NCBI GenBank assembly: GCA_946811185.2
Contig: OX328113.1
Coordinates: forward strand, 4,154,001-4,218,000
Direction of reading: 5' to 3'
Source of the DNA: Hippopus hippopus
Taxonomy: Eukaryota > Mollusca > Bivalvia > Cardiida > Cardiidae
DNA length: 64,000 nt
Shown: positions 22,105 through 35,333 of the stretch, one piece after another
Numbering within the stretch: position 1 is the stretch's first letter
Layout: each line of letters begins with the position of its first letter
Notes under the pieces: model-generated
Told to the model about the DNA's origin: nothing
The model's input: only the letters and a program-made list of their open reading frames with translations
The model's database searches: none
Program-made: the position numbers and the translations under genes

Positions 22105-23805
22105 GATTTGTGCAACAGGTGTCAGTTGCCCCCGAAAGTGTCTAAGTTGATTTTACGATTTTATGCGCAGCACGTAACAGTCACGTATGGGTGGGATAGT
22201 CATCGTAACCAATTCAATGGCCCTAGTAAGAGAAAAAGAAAAACAAAATTCCCTATATTTGACTTAAGCAACAGGTGTCGTCTGCTATGGAATGTGCCCT
22301 AAGTCGAATTTTCATGTTTTTTTCGCGGGCGCGTAACTGGCACATGAGTCGGTAGTCAACGTAACTGGGTTTATCGTCACCGTATGAAGAGATAAAAAAG
22401 AATAGAAATTTACTTCCTTTTGTTTGATTTATGCAATAGGAAGCAGTTGTTACTGAAAGAGTTTTCAGTCTTTTTTAGCCACTTGTGACACTATTTTCTG
22501 GGATTTCTACACTGTACATTGATCATCTTAGCATATTCAAAGTATCAATGTGCAGCATAGCAGAATGCCTGAGTTAGTAACCAATTCAATGGCCCTAGTA
22601 AGAGAAAAAGAAAAAAACTTGTTCCCTATATTTGACTTAAGCAACAGGTGTCGTCTGCTATGGAATGTGCTGTAAGTCGATTTTTCATGTTTTCGCGGGC
22701 GCATAACTGGCACCTATGAGACGGTAGTAAATGTAACTTGGTTACTTGTCACGGTATAAAGAGATTGAAAAAAAAAAAACATTTAGTTCCCTTTGTTTGA
22801 TTTATGCAATAGGAAGCAGTTGCTATTGAGAGTCTTCAGTCTTTTTTAGCCACTTGTGACATTATTTTCTGGGGTTTCTACACTGTACATTGATCATCTT
22901 AGCATATACAAAGTATCAATGTGCAGTATGGGAGCTGGCCTGAATTAGAAAAGCAAATCGAATGAAAGGATCGAGGGATCAAGGGAAGCCACTCTTGCAA
23001 GGTGTTTGAAAACACCAAAACAAGGTCTTCTGCCACCCTGTTTTTTTAAATATTCGCCCATTGCCAGTGAAATCTGGCATGTGTGGATTGTGCAGGCATG
23101 GCAGTTTGCCAAGGACTGCATAACAGCCTTAAAAGAAGACTTAAAATCCACTTTTATGCCGATTTTTGTTCAATGTTTTCTATCGATATTTTCGGGCGCC
23201 ATTTCAAATGGCTCAAAGCTTTGTGATTGGATGATTGTGGGGGTGTGTCTGCGATTTGATTGGCTGATTGGGCGCAATTCTGAATTTCTCAGAGCTTTTC
23301 TGATTGGATAATTTGTAGACAAAGCTGAGATTTGATTGGCTGATTGGACGCCATTTTGATTTTCTAAAAGCTCTCGTGATTGGATAATTTTAGAGAGGCC
23401 TGAGATTTGATTGGCTGATCGGAAGGGGGATGTTTGTATATTCATGTTAATTTTTCGGGTCATTTCAGCCTATTCTATGGCAAAGAGGGATCAGACCCCT
23501 GCACCAAGACCCCTTTTTTCAGAGTTTGAATCCTCAACTTTGCCATTTTATCTATTTTATCTATTTTTATTATTAGTTATTCTTACATCTTATTGTATTT
23601 TATTGGCCTATTTCTAAATTCTTCAAACAAGAAAATGTTTTTTGGAAAAAGTTTATGCAACAGCAACCGGTTGCTTCTGAATTTTATATTTTTGTGCAGC
23701 GGTTAAACATAAAATCCACTCATGACTCACGCAGTCACCAAAATTGGTCCAATGTTTTCACGACCCTGGTAAGAAAAGAGGGAAAAGTTTGGTTTACCTT
23801 TCTTT
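22105..23805 (+). repeat. Unit 14 (1,701 bp), P type
   Basis: Poly-A of 12. Private GTGCTGTAAG at offset 567 and TAACTTGGTTAC in subunit B. TTGTGCAGC at 1590 is the opposite-strand loss of the same CpG that is lost as TTGCACAGC in units 1, 26, 31 and 36. Confidence 0.95.
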
Positions 23806-25505
23806 GATTTGTGCAACAGGTGTCAGTTGCCCCCGAAAGTGTCTAAGTTGATTTTACGATTTTATGCGCAGCACGTAACAGTCACGTATGGGTGGGATAG
23901 TCATCGTAACCAATTCAATGGCCCTAGTAAGAGAAAAAGAAAAACAAAATTCCCTATATTTGACTTAAGCAACAGGTGTCGTCTGCTATGGAATGTGCCC
24001 TAAGTCGAATTTTCATGTTTTTTTCGCGGGCGCGTAACTGGCACATGAGTCGGTAGTCAACGTAACTGGGTTTATCGTCACCGTATGAAGAGATAAAAAA
24101 GAATAGAAATTTACTTCCTTTTGTTTGATTTATGCAATAGGAAGCAGTTGTTACTGAAAGAGTTTTCAGTCTTTTTTAGCCACTTGTGACACTATTTTCT
24201 GGGATTTCTACACTGTACATTGATCATCTTAGCATATTCAAAGTATCAATGTGCAGCATAGCAGAATGCCTGAGTTAGTAACCAATTCAATGGCCCTAGT
24301 AAGAGAAAAAGAAAAAAACTTGTTCCCTATATTTGACTTAAGCAACAGGTGTCGTCTGCTATGGAATGTGCCGTAAGTCGATTTTTCATGTTTTCGCAGG
24401 CGCATAACTGGCACCTATGAGACGGTAGTAAACGTAACTGGGTTTCTTGTCACGGTATAAAGAGATTGAAAAAAAAAAACATTTAGTTCCCTTTGTTTGA
24501 TTTATGCAATAGGAAGCAGTTGCTATTGAGAGTCTTCAGTCTTTTTTAGCCACTTGTGACATTATTTTCTGGGGTTTCTACACTGTACATTGATCATCTT
24601 AGCATATAGAAAGTATCAATGTGCAGTATGGGAGCTGGCCTGAATTAGAAAAGCAAATCGAATGAAAGGATCGAGGGATCAAGGGAAGCCACTCTTGCAA
24701 GGTGTTTGAAAACACCAAAACAAGGTCTTCTGCCACCCTGTTTTTTTAAATATTCGCCCATTGCCAGTGAAATCTGGCATGTGTGGATTGTGCAGGCATG
24801 GCAGTTTGCCAAGGACTGCATAACAGCCTTAAAAGAAGACTTAAAATCCACTTTTATGCCGATTTTTGTTCAATGTTTTCTATCGATATTTTCGGGCGCC
24901 ATTTCAAATGGCTCAAAGCTTTGTGATTGGATGATTGTGGGGGTGTGTCTGCGATTTGATTGGCTGATTGGGCGCAATTCTGAATTTCTCAGAGCTTTTC
25001 TGATTGGATAATTTGTAGACAAAGCTGAGATTTGATTGGCTGATTGGACGCCATTTTGATTTTCTAAAAGCTCTCGTGATTGGATAATTTTAGAGAGGCC
25101 TGAGATTTGATTGGCTGATCGGAAGGGGGATGTTTGTATATTCATGTTAATTTTTCGGGTCATTTCAGCCTATTCTATGGCAAAGAGGGATCAGACCCCT
25201 GCACCAAGACCCCTTTTTTCAGAGTTTGAATCCTCAACTTTGCCATTTTATCTATTTTATCTATTTTTATTATTAGTTATTCTTACATCTTATTGTATTT
25301 TATTGGCCTATTTCTAAATTCTTCAAACAAGAAAATGTTTTTTGGAAAAAGTTTATGCAACAGCAACCGGTTGCTTCTGAATTTTATATTTTTGCGCAGC
25401 GGTTAAACATAAAATCGACTCATGACTCACGCAGTCACCAAAATTGGTCCAATGTTTTCACGACCCTGGTAAGAAAAGAGGGAAAAGTTTGGTTTACCTT
25501 TCTTT
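23806..25505 (+). repeat. Unit 15 (1,700 bp), P type
   Basis: CGCAGG at offset 593 is shared with unit 6, and G at 804 with unit 12. Otherwise close to the consensus, with G at 1612. Confidence 0.95.
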
Positions 25506-27205
25506 GATTTGTGCAACAGGTGTCAGTTGCCCCCGAAAGTGTCTAAGTTGATTTTACGATTTTATGCGCAGCACGTAACAGTCACGTATGGGTGGGATAG
25601 TCATCGTAACCAATTCAATGGCCCTAGTAAGAGAAAAAGAAAAACAAAATTCCCTATATTTGACTTAAGCAACAGGTGTCGTCTGCTATGGAATGTGCCC
25701 TAAGTCGAATTTTCATGTTTTTTTCGCGGGCGCGTAACTGGCACATGAGTCGGTAGTCAACGTAACTGGGTTTATCGTCACCGTATGAAGAGATAAAAAA
25801 GAATAGAAATTTACTTCCTTTTGTTTGATTTATGCAATAGGAAGCAGTTGTTACTGAAAGAGTTTTCAGTCTTTTTTAGCCACTTGTGACACTATTTTCT
25901 GGGATTTCTACACTGTACATTGATCATCTTAGCATATTCAAAGTATCAATGTGCAGCATAGCAGAATGCCTGAGTTAGTAACCAATTCAATGGCCCTAGT
26001 AAGAGAAAAAGAAAAAAACTTGTTCCCTATATTTGACTTAAGCAACAGGTGTCGTCTGCTATGGAATGTGCCGTAAGTCGATTTTTCATGTTTTCGCGGG
26101 CGCATAACTGGCACCTATGAGACGGTAGTAAATGTAACTGGGTTTCTTGTCACGGTATAAAGAGATTGAAAAAAAAAAACATTTAGTTCCCTTTGTTTGA
26201 TTTATGCAATAGGAAGCAGTTGCTATTGAGAGTCTTCAGTCTTTTTTAGCCACTTGTGACATTATTTTCTGGGGTTTCTACACTGTACATTGATCATCTT
26301 AGCATATACAAAGTATCAATGTGCAGTATGGGAGCTGGCCTGAATTAGAAAAGCAAATCGAATGAAAGGATCGAGGGATCAAGGGAAGCCACTCTTGCAA
26401 GGTGTTTGAAAACACCAAAACAAGGTCTTCTGCCACCCTGTTTTTTTAAATATTCGCCCATTGCCAGTGAAATCTGGCATGTGTGGATTGTGCAGGCATG
26501 GCAGTTTGCCAAGGACTGCATAACAGCCTTAAAAGAAGACTTAAAATCCACTTTTATGCCGATTTTTGTTCAATGTTTTCTATCGATATTTTCGGGCGCC
26601 ATTTCAAATGGCTCAAAGCTTTGTGATTGGATGATTGTGGGGGTGTGTCTGCGATTTGATTGGCTGATTGGGCGCAATTCTGAATTTCTCAGAGCTTTTC
26701 TGATTGGATAATTTGTAGACAAAGCTGAGATTTGATTGGCTGATTGGACGCCATTTTGATTTTCTAAAAGCTCTCGTGATTGGATAATTTTAGAGAGGCC
26801 TGAGATTTGATTGGCTGATCGGAAGGGGGATGTTTGTATATTCATGTTAATTTTTCGGGTCATTTCAGCCTATTCTATGGCAAAGAGGGATCAGACCCCT
26901 GCACCAAGACCCCTTTTTTCAGAGTTTGAATCCTCAACTTTGCCATTTTATCTATTTTATCTATTTTTATTATTAGTTATTCTTACATCTTATTGTATTT
27001 TATTGGCCTATTTCTAAATTCTTCAAACAAGAAAATGTTTTTTGGAAAAAGTTTATGCAACAGCAACCGGTTGCTTCTGAATTTTATATTTTTGCGCAGC
27101 GGTTAAACATAAAATCCACTCATGACTCACGCAGTCACCAAAATTGGTCCAATGTTTTCACGACCCTGGTAAGAAAAGAGGGAAAAGTTTGGTTTACCTT
27201 TCTTT
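25506..27205 (+). repeat. Unit 16 (1,700 bp), P type, near consensus
   Basis: Differs from unit 17 by AATGTAACTGGG in subunit B (T at offset 628). Right end C at 1612 and G at 1673, as in 17-19. Confidence 0.95.
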
Positions 27206-28905
27206 GATTTGTGCAACAGGTGTCAGTTGCCCCCGAAAGTGTCTAAGTTGATTTTACGATTTTATGCGCAGCACGTAACAGTCACGTATGGGTGGGATAG
27301 TCATCGTAACCAATTCAATGGCCCTAGTAAGAGAAAAAGAAAAACAAAATTCCCTATATTTGACTTAAGCAACAGGTGTCGTCTGCTATGGAATGTGCCC
27401 TAAGTCGAATTTTCATGTTTTTTTCGCGGGCGCGTAACTGGCACATGAGTCGGTAGTCAACGTAACTGGGTTTATCGTCACCGTATGAAGAGATAAAAAA
27501 GAATAGAAATTTACTTCCTTTTGTTTGATTTATGCAATAGGAAGCAGTTGTTACTGAAAGAGTTTTCAGTCTTTTTTAGCCACTTGTGACACTATTTTCT
27601 GGGATTTCTACACTGTACATTGATCATCTTAGCATATTCAAAGTATCAATGTGCAGCATAGCAGAATGCCTGAGTTAGTAACCAATTCAATGGCCCTAGT
27701 AAGAGAAAAAGAAAAAAACTTGTTCCCTATATTTGACTTAAGCAACAGGTGTCGTCTGCTATGGAATGTGCCGTAAGTCGATTTTTCATGTTTTCGCGGG
27801 CGCATAACTGGCACCTATGAGACGGTAGTAAACGTAACTGGGTTTCTTGTCACGGTATAAAGAGATTGAAAAAAAAAAACATTTAGTTCCCTTTGTTTGA
27901 TTTATGCAATAGGAAGCAGTTGCTATTGAGAGTCTTCAGTCTTTTTTAGCCACTTGTGACATTATTTTCTGGGGTTTCTACACTGTACATTGATCATCTT
28001 AGCATATACAAAGTATCAATGTGCAGTATGGGAGCTGGCCTGAATTAGAAAAGCAAATCGAATGAAAGGATCGAGGGATCAAGGGAAGCCACTCTTGCAA
28101 GGTGTTTGAAAACACCAAAACAAGGTCTTCTGCCACCCTGTTTTTTTAAATATTCGCCCATTGCCAGTGAAATCTGGCATGTGTGGATTGTGCAGGCATG
28201 GCAGTTTGCCAAGGACTGCATAACAGCCTTAAAAGAAGACTTAAAATCCACTTTTATGCCGATTTTTGTTCAATGTTTTCTATCGATATTTTCGGGCGCC
28301 ATTTCAAATGGCTCAAAGCTTTGTGATTGGATGATTGTGGGGGTGTGTCTGCGATTTGATTGGCTGATTGGGCGCAATTCTGAATTTCTCAGAGCTTTTC
28401 TGATTGGATAATTTGTAGACAAAGCTGAGATTTGATTGGCTGATTGGACGCCATTTTGATTTTCTAAAAGCTCTCGTGATTGGATAATTTTAGAGAGGCC
28501 TGAGATTTGATTGGCTGATCGGAAGGGGGATGTTTGTATATTCATGTTAATTTTTCGGGTCATTTCAGCCTATTCTATGGCAAAGAGGGATCAGACCCCT
28601 GCACCAAGACCCCTTTTTTCAGAGTTTGAATCCTCAACTTTGCCATTTTATCTATTTTATCTATTTTTATTATTAGTTATTCTTACATCTTATTGTATTT
28701 TATTGGCCTATTTCTAAATTCTTCAAACAAGAAAATGTTTTTTGGAAAAAGTTTATGCAACAGCAACCGGTTGCTTCTGAATTTTATATTTTTGCGCAGC
28801 GGTTAAACATAAAATCCACTCATGACTCACGCAGTCACCAAAATTGGTCCAATGTTTTCACGACCCTGGTAAGAAAAGAGGGAAAAGTTTGGTTTACCTT
28901 TCTTT
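27206..28905 (+). repeat. Unit 17 (1,700 bp), P type, consensus-like
   Basis: I see no private change. A good choice as the consensus of the central block. Confidence 0.95.
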
Positions 28906-30605
28906 GATTTGTGCAACAGGTGTCAGTTGCCCCCGAAAGTGTCTAAGTTGATTTTACGATTTTATGCGCAGCACGTAACAGTCACGTATGGGTGGGATAG
29001 TCATCGTAACCAATTCAATGGCCCTAGTAAGAGAAAAAGAAAAACAAAATTCCCTATATTTGACTTAAGCAACAGGTGTCGTCTGCTATGGAATGTGCCC
29101 TAAGTCGAATTTTCATGTTTTTTTCGCGGGCGCGTAACTGGCACATGAGTCGGTAGTCAACGTAACTGGGTTTATCGTCACCGTATGAAGAGATAAAAAA
29201 GAATAGAAATTTACTTCCTTTTGTTTGATTTATGCAATAGGAAGCAGTTGTTACTGAAAGAGTTTTCAGTCTTTTTTAGCCACTTGTGACACTATTTTCT
29301 GGGATTTCTACACTGTACATTGATCATCTTAGCATATTCAAAGTATCAATGTGCAGCATAGCAGAATGCCTGAGTTAGTAACCAATTCAATGGCCCTAGT
29401 AAGAGAAAAAGAAAAAAACTTGTTCCCTATATTTGACTTAAGCAACAGGTGTCGTCTGCTATGGAATGTGCCGTAAGTCGATTTTTCATGTTTTCGCGGG
29501 CGCATAACTGGCACCTATGAGACGGTAGTAAACGTAACTGGGTTTCTTGTCACGGTATAAAGAGATTGAAAAAAAAAAACATTTAGTTCCCTTTGTTTGA
29601 TTTATGCAATAGGAAGCAGTTGCTATTGAGAGTCTTCAGTCTTTTTTAGCCACTTGTGACATTATTTTCTGGGGTTTCTACACTGTACATTGATCATCTT
29701 AGCATATACAAAGTATCAATGTGCAGTATGGGAGCTGGCCTGAATTAGAAAAGCAAATCGAATGAAAGGATCGAGGGATCAAGGGAAGCCACTCTTGCAA
29801 GGTGTTTGAAAACACCAAAACAAGGTCTTCTGCCACCCTGTTTTTTTAAATATTCGCCCATTGCCAGTGAAATCTGGCATGTGTGGATTGTGCAGGCATG
29901 GCAGTTTGCCAAGGACTGCATAACAGCCTTAAAAGAAGACTTAAAATCCACTTTTATGCCGATTTTTGTTCAATGTTTTCTATCGATATTTTCGGGCGCC
30001 ATTTCAAATGGCTCAAAGCTTTGTGATTGGATGATTGTGGGGGTGTGTCTGCGATTTGATTGACTGATTGGGCGCAATTCTGAATTTCTCAGAGCTTTTC
30101 TGATTGGATAATTTGTAGACAAAGCTGAGATTTGATTGGCTGATTGGACGCCATTTTGATTTTCTAAAAGCTCTCGTGATTGGATAATTTTAGAGAGGCC
30201 TGAGATTTGATTGGCTGATCGGAAGGGGGATGTTTGTATATTCATGTTAATTTTTCGGGTCATTTCAGCCTATTCCATGGCAAAGAGGGATCAGACCCCT
30301 GCACCAAGACCCCTTTTTTCAGAGTTTGAATCCTCAACTTTGCCATTTTATCTATTTTATCTATTTTTATTATTAGTTATTCTTACATCTTATTGTATTT
30401 TATTGGCCTATTTCTAAATTCTTCAAACAAGAAAATGTTTTTTGGAAAAAGTTTATGCAACAGCAACCGGTTGCTTCTGAATTTTATATTTTTGCGCAGC
30501 GGTTAAACATAAAATCCACTCATGACTCACGCAGTCACCAAAATTGGTCCAATGTTTTCACGACCCTGGTAAGAAAAGAGGGAAAAGTTTGGTTTACCTT
30601 TCTTT
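28906..30605 (+). repeat. Unit 18 (1,700 bp), P type
   Basis: Private GATTGACTGATTGG near offset 1158 makes a stop in the plus-strand frame. C at 1371 is shared with units 13 and 23. Confidence 0.95.
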
Positions 30606-32305
30606 GATTTGTGCAACAGGTGTCAGTTGCCCCCGAAAGTGTCTAAGTTGATTTTACGATTTTATGCGCAGCACGTAACAGTCACGTATGGGTGGGATAG
30701 TCATCGTAACCAATTCAATGGCCCTAGTAAGAGAAAAAGAAAAACAAAATTCCCTATATTTGACTTAAGCAACAGGTGTCGTCTGCTATGGAATGTGCCC
30801 TAAGTCGAATTTTCATGTTTTTTTCGCGGGCGCGTAACTGGCACATGAGTCGGTAGTCAACGTAACTGGGTTTATCGTCACCGTATGAAGAGATAAAAAA
30901 GAATAGAAATTTACTTCCTTTTGTTTGATTTATGCAATAGGAAGCAGTTGTTACTGAAAGAGTTTTCAGTCTTTTTTAGCCACTTGTGACACTATTTTCT
31001 GGGATTTCTACACTGTACATTGATCATCTTAGCATATTCAAAGTATCAATGTGCAGCATAGCAGAATGCCTGAGTTAGTAACCAATTCAATGGCCCTAGT
31101 AAGAGAAAAAGAAAAAAACTTGTTCCCTATATTTGACTTAAGCAACAGGTGTCGTCTGCTATGGAATGTGCCGTAAGTCGATTTTTCATGTTTTCGCGGG
31201 CGCATAACTGGCACCTATGAGACGGTAGTAAACGTAACTGGGTTTCTTGTCACGGTATAAAGAGATTGAAAAAAAAAAACATTTAGTTCCCTTTGTTTGA
31301 TTTATGCAATAGGAAGCAGTTGCTATTGAGAGTCTTCAGTCTTTTTTAGCCACTTGTGACATTATTTTCTGGGGTTTCTACACTGTACATTGATCATCTT
31401 AGCATATACAAAGTATCAATGTGCAGTATGGGAGCTGGCCTGAATTAGAAAAGCAAATCGAATGAAAGGATCGAGGGATCAAGGGAAGCCACTCTTGCAA
31501 GGTGTTTGAAAACACCAAAACAAGGTCTTCTGCCACCCTGTTTTTTTAAATATTCGCCCATTGCCAGTGAAATCTGGCATGTGTGGATTGTGCAGGCATG
31601 GCAGTTTGCCAAGGACTGCATAACAGCCTTAAAAGAAGACTTAAAATCCACTTTTATGCCGATTTTTGTTCAATGTTTTCTATCGATATTTTCGGGCGCC
31701 ATTTCAAATGGCTCAAAGCTTTGTGATTGGATGATTGTGGGGGTGTGTCTGCGATTTGATTGGCTGATTGGGCGCAATTCTGAATTTCTCAGAGCTTTTC
31801 TGATTGGATAATTTGTAGACAAAGCTGAGATTTGATTGGCTGATTGGACGCCATTTTGATTTTCTAAAAGCTCTCGTGATTGGATAATTTTAGAGAGGCC
31901 TGAGATTTGATTGGCTGATCGGAAGGGGGATGTTTGTATATTCATGTTAATTTTTCGGGTCATTTCAGCCTATTCTATGGCAAAGAGGGATCAGACCCCT
32001 GCACCAAGACCCCTTTTTTCAGAGTTTGAATCCTCAACTTTGCCATTTTATCTATTTTATCTATTTTTATTATTAGTTATTCTTACATCTTATTGTATTT
32101 TATTGGCCTATTTCTAAATTCTTCAAACAAGAAAATGTTTTTTGGAAAAAGTTTATGCAACAGCAACCGGTTGCTTCTGAATTTTATATTTTTGCGCAGC
32201 GGTTAAACATAAAATCCACTCATGACTCACGCAGTCACCAAAATTGGTCCAATGTTTTCACGACCCTGGTAAGAAAAGAGGGAAAAGTTTGGTTTACCTT
32301 TCTTT
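30606..32305 (+). repeat. Unit 19 (1,700 bp), P type, consensus-like
   Basis: No private change seen; matches unit 17 at all diagnostic offsets. Confidence 0.95.
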
Positions 32306-34005
32306 GATTTGTGCAACAGGTGTCAGTTGCCCCCGAAAGTGTCTAAGTTGATTTTACGATTTTATGCGCAGCACGTAACAGTCACGTATGGGTGGGATAG
32401 TCATCGTAACCAATTCAATGGCCCTAGTAAGAGAAAAAGAAAAACAAAATTCCCTATATTTGACTTAAGCAACAGGTGTCGTCTGCTATGGAATGTGCCC
32501 TAAGTCGAATTTTCATGTTTTTTTCGCGGGCGCGTAACTGGCACATGAGTCGGTAGTCAACGTAACTGGGTTTATCGTCACCGTATGAAGAGATAAAAAA
32601 GAATAGAAATTTACTTCCTTTTGTTTGATTTATGCAATAGGAAGCAGTTGTTACTGAAAGAGTTTTCAGTCTTTTTTAGCCACTTGTGACACTATTTTCT
32701 GGGATTTCTACACTGTACATTGATCATCTTAGCATATTCAAAGTATCAATGTGCAGCATAGCAGAATGCCTGAGTTAGTAACCAATTCAATGGCCCTAGT
32801 AAGAGAAAAAGAAAAAAACTTGTTCCCTATATTTGACTTAAGCAACAGGTGTCGTCTGCTATGGAATGTGCCGTAAGTCGATTTTTCATGTTTTCGCGGG
32901 TGCATAACTGGCACCTATGAGACGGTAGTAAACGTAACTGGGTTTCTTGTCACGGTATAAAGAGATTGAAAAAAAAAAACATTTAGTTCCCTTTGTTTGA
33001 TTTATGCAATAGGAAGCAGTTGCTATTGAGAGTCTTCAGTCTTTTTTAGCCACTTGTGACATTATTTTCTGGGGTTTCTACACTGTACATTGATCATCTT
33101 AGCATATACAAAGTATCAATGTGCAGTATGGGAGCTGGCCTGAATTAGAAAAGCAAATCGAATGAAAGGATCGAGGGATCAAGGGAAGCCACTCTTGCAA
33201 GGTGTTTGAAAACACCAAAACAAGGTCTTCTGCCACCCTGTTTTTTTAAATATTCGCCCATTGCCAGTGAAATCTGGCATGTGTGGATTGTGCAGGCATG
33301 GCAGTTTGCCAAGGACTGCATAACAGCCTTAAAAGAAGACTTAAAATCCACTTTTATGCCGATTTTTGTTCAATGTTTTCTATCGATATTTTCGGGCGCC
33401 ATTTCAAATGGCTCAAAGCTTTGTGATTGGATGATTGTGGGGGCGTGTCTGCGATTTGATTGGCTGATTGGGCGCAATTCTGAATTTCTCAGAGCTTTTC
33501 TGATTGGATAATTTGTAGACAAAGCTGAGATTTGATTGGCTGATTGGACGCCATTTTGATTTTCTAAAAGCTCTCGTGATTGGATAATTTTAGAGAGGCC
33601 TGAGATTTGATTGGCTGATCGGAAGGGGGATGTTTGTATATTCATGTTAATTTTTCGGGTCATTTCAGCCTATTCTATGGCAAAGAGGGATCAGACCCCT
33701 GCACCAAGACCCCTTTTTTCAGAGTTTGAATCCTCAACTTTGCCATTTTATCTATTTTATCTATTTTTATTATTAGTTATTCTTACATCTTATTGTATTT
33801 TATTGGCCTATTTCTAAATTCTTCAAACAAGAAAATGTTTTTTGGAAAAAGTTTATGCAACAGCAACCGGTTGCTTCTGAATTTTATATTTTTGCGCAGC
33901 GGTTAAACATAAAATCGACTCATGACTCACGCAGTCACCAAAATTGGTCCAATGTTTTCACGACCCTGGTAAGAAAACAGGGAAAAGTTTGGTTTACCTA
34001 TCTTT
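32306..34005 (+). repeat. Unit 20 (1,700 bp), P type
   Basis: Private GGGTGC at offset 596 (CpG loss) and GGGGGCGTGTC near 1139 (CpG gain). The last bases read ACCTATCTTTG instead of ACCTTTCTTTG. Right end G at 1612 and C at 1673. Confidence 0.95.
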
Positions 34006-35333
34006 GATTTGTGCAACAGGTGTCAGTTGTCCCCGAAAGTGTCTAAGTTGATTTTACGATTTTATGCGCAGCACGTAACAGTCACGTATGGGTGGGATAG
34101 TCATCGTAACCAATTCAATGGCCCTAGTAAGAGAAAAAGAAAAACAAAATTCCCTATATTTGACTTAAGCAACAGGTGTCGTCTGCTATGGAATGTGCCG
34201 TAAGTCGATTTTTCATGTTTTCGCGGGCGCATAACTGGCACCTATGAGACGGTAGTAAACGTAACTGGGTTTCTTGTCACGGTATAAAGAGATTGAAAAA
34301 AAAAAAGCATTTAGTTCCCTTTGTTTGATTTATGCAATAGGAAGCAGTTGCTATTGAGAGTCTTCAGTCTTTTTTAGCCACTTGTGACATTATTTTCTGG
34401 GGTTTCTACACTGTACATTGATCATCTTAGCATATACAAAGTATCAATGTGCAGTATGGGAGCTGGCCTGAATTAGAAAAGCAAATCGAATCAAAGGATC
34501 GAGGGATCAAGGGAAGCCACTCTTGCAAGGTGTTTGAAAACACCAAAACAAGGTCTTCTGCCACCCTGTTTTTTTAAATATTCGCCCATTGCCAGTGAAA
34601 TCTGGCATGTGTGGATTGTGCAGGCATGGCAGTTTGCCAAGGACTGCATAACAGCCTTAAAAGAAGACTTAAAATCCACTTTTATGCCGATTTTTGTTCA
34701 ATGTTTTCTATCGATATTTTCGGGCGCCATTTCAAATGGCTCAAAGCTTTGTGATTGGATGATTGTGGGGGTGTGTCTGCGATTTGATTGGCTGATTGGG
34801 CGCAATTCTGAATTTCTGAGAGCTTTTCTGATTGGATAATTTGTAGACAAAGCTGAGATTTGATTGGCTGATTGGACGCCATTTTGATTTTCTAAAAGCT
34901 CTCGTGATTGGATAATTTTAGAGAGGCCTGAGATTTGATTGGCTGATCGGAAGGGGGATGTTTGTATATTCATGTTAATTTTTCGGGTCATTTCAGCCTA
35001 TTCTATGGCAAAGAGGGATCAGACCCCTGCACCAAGACCCCTTTTTTCAGAGTTTGAATCCTCAACTTTGCCATTTTATCTATTTTATCTATTTTTATTA
35101 TTAGTTATTCTTACATCTTATTGTATTTTATTGGCCTATTTCTAAATTCTTCAAACAAGAAAATGTTTTTTGGAAAAAGTTTATGCAACAGCAACCGGTT
35201 GCTTCTGAATTTTATATTTTTGCGCAGCGGTTAAACATAAAATCCACTCATGACTCACGCAGTCACCAAAATTGGTCCAATGTTTTCACGACCCTGGTAA
35301 GAAAACAGGGAAAAGTTTGGTTTACCTTTCTTT
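34006..35333 (+). repeat. Unit 21, short form (1,328 bp), A/B hybrid
   Basis: One A/B period is missing. The left part has the A-specific AAAACAAAATTCCC and the right part the B-specific GTGCCGTAAGTCGATTTTTC, joined inside a 50-bp tract common to both. Private GTTGTCCCCG near offset 25, a G ending the poly-A tract, and TTCTGAGAGC in the 76-bp repeats. Confidence 0.95.
34150..34199 (+). other. A/B recombination tract of short unit 21
   Basis: This 50-bp stretch is identical in A and B. A-type markers lie immediately left and B-type markers immediately right, so the deletion junction is somewhere inside it. Confidence 0.85.
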
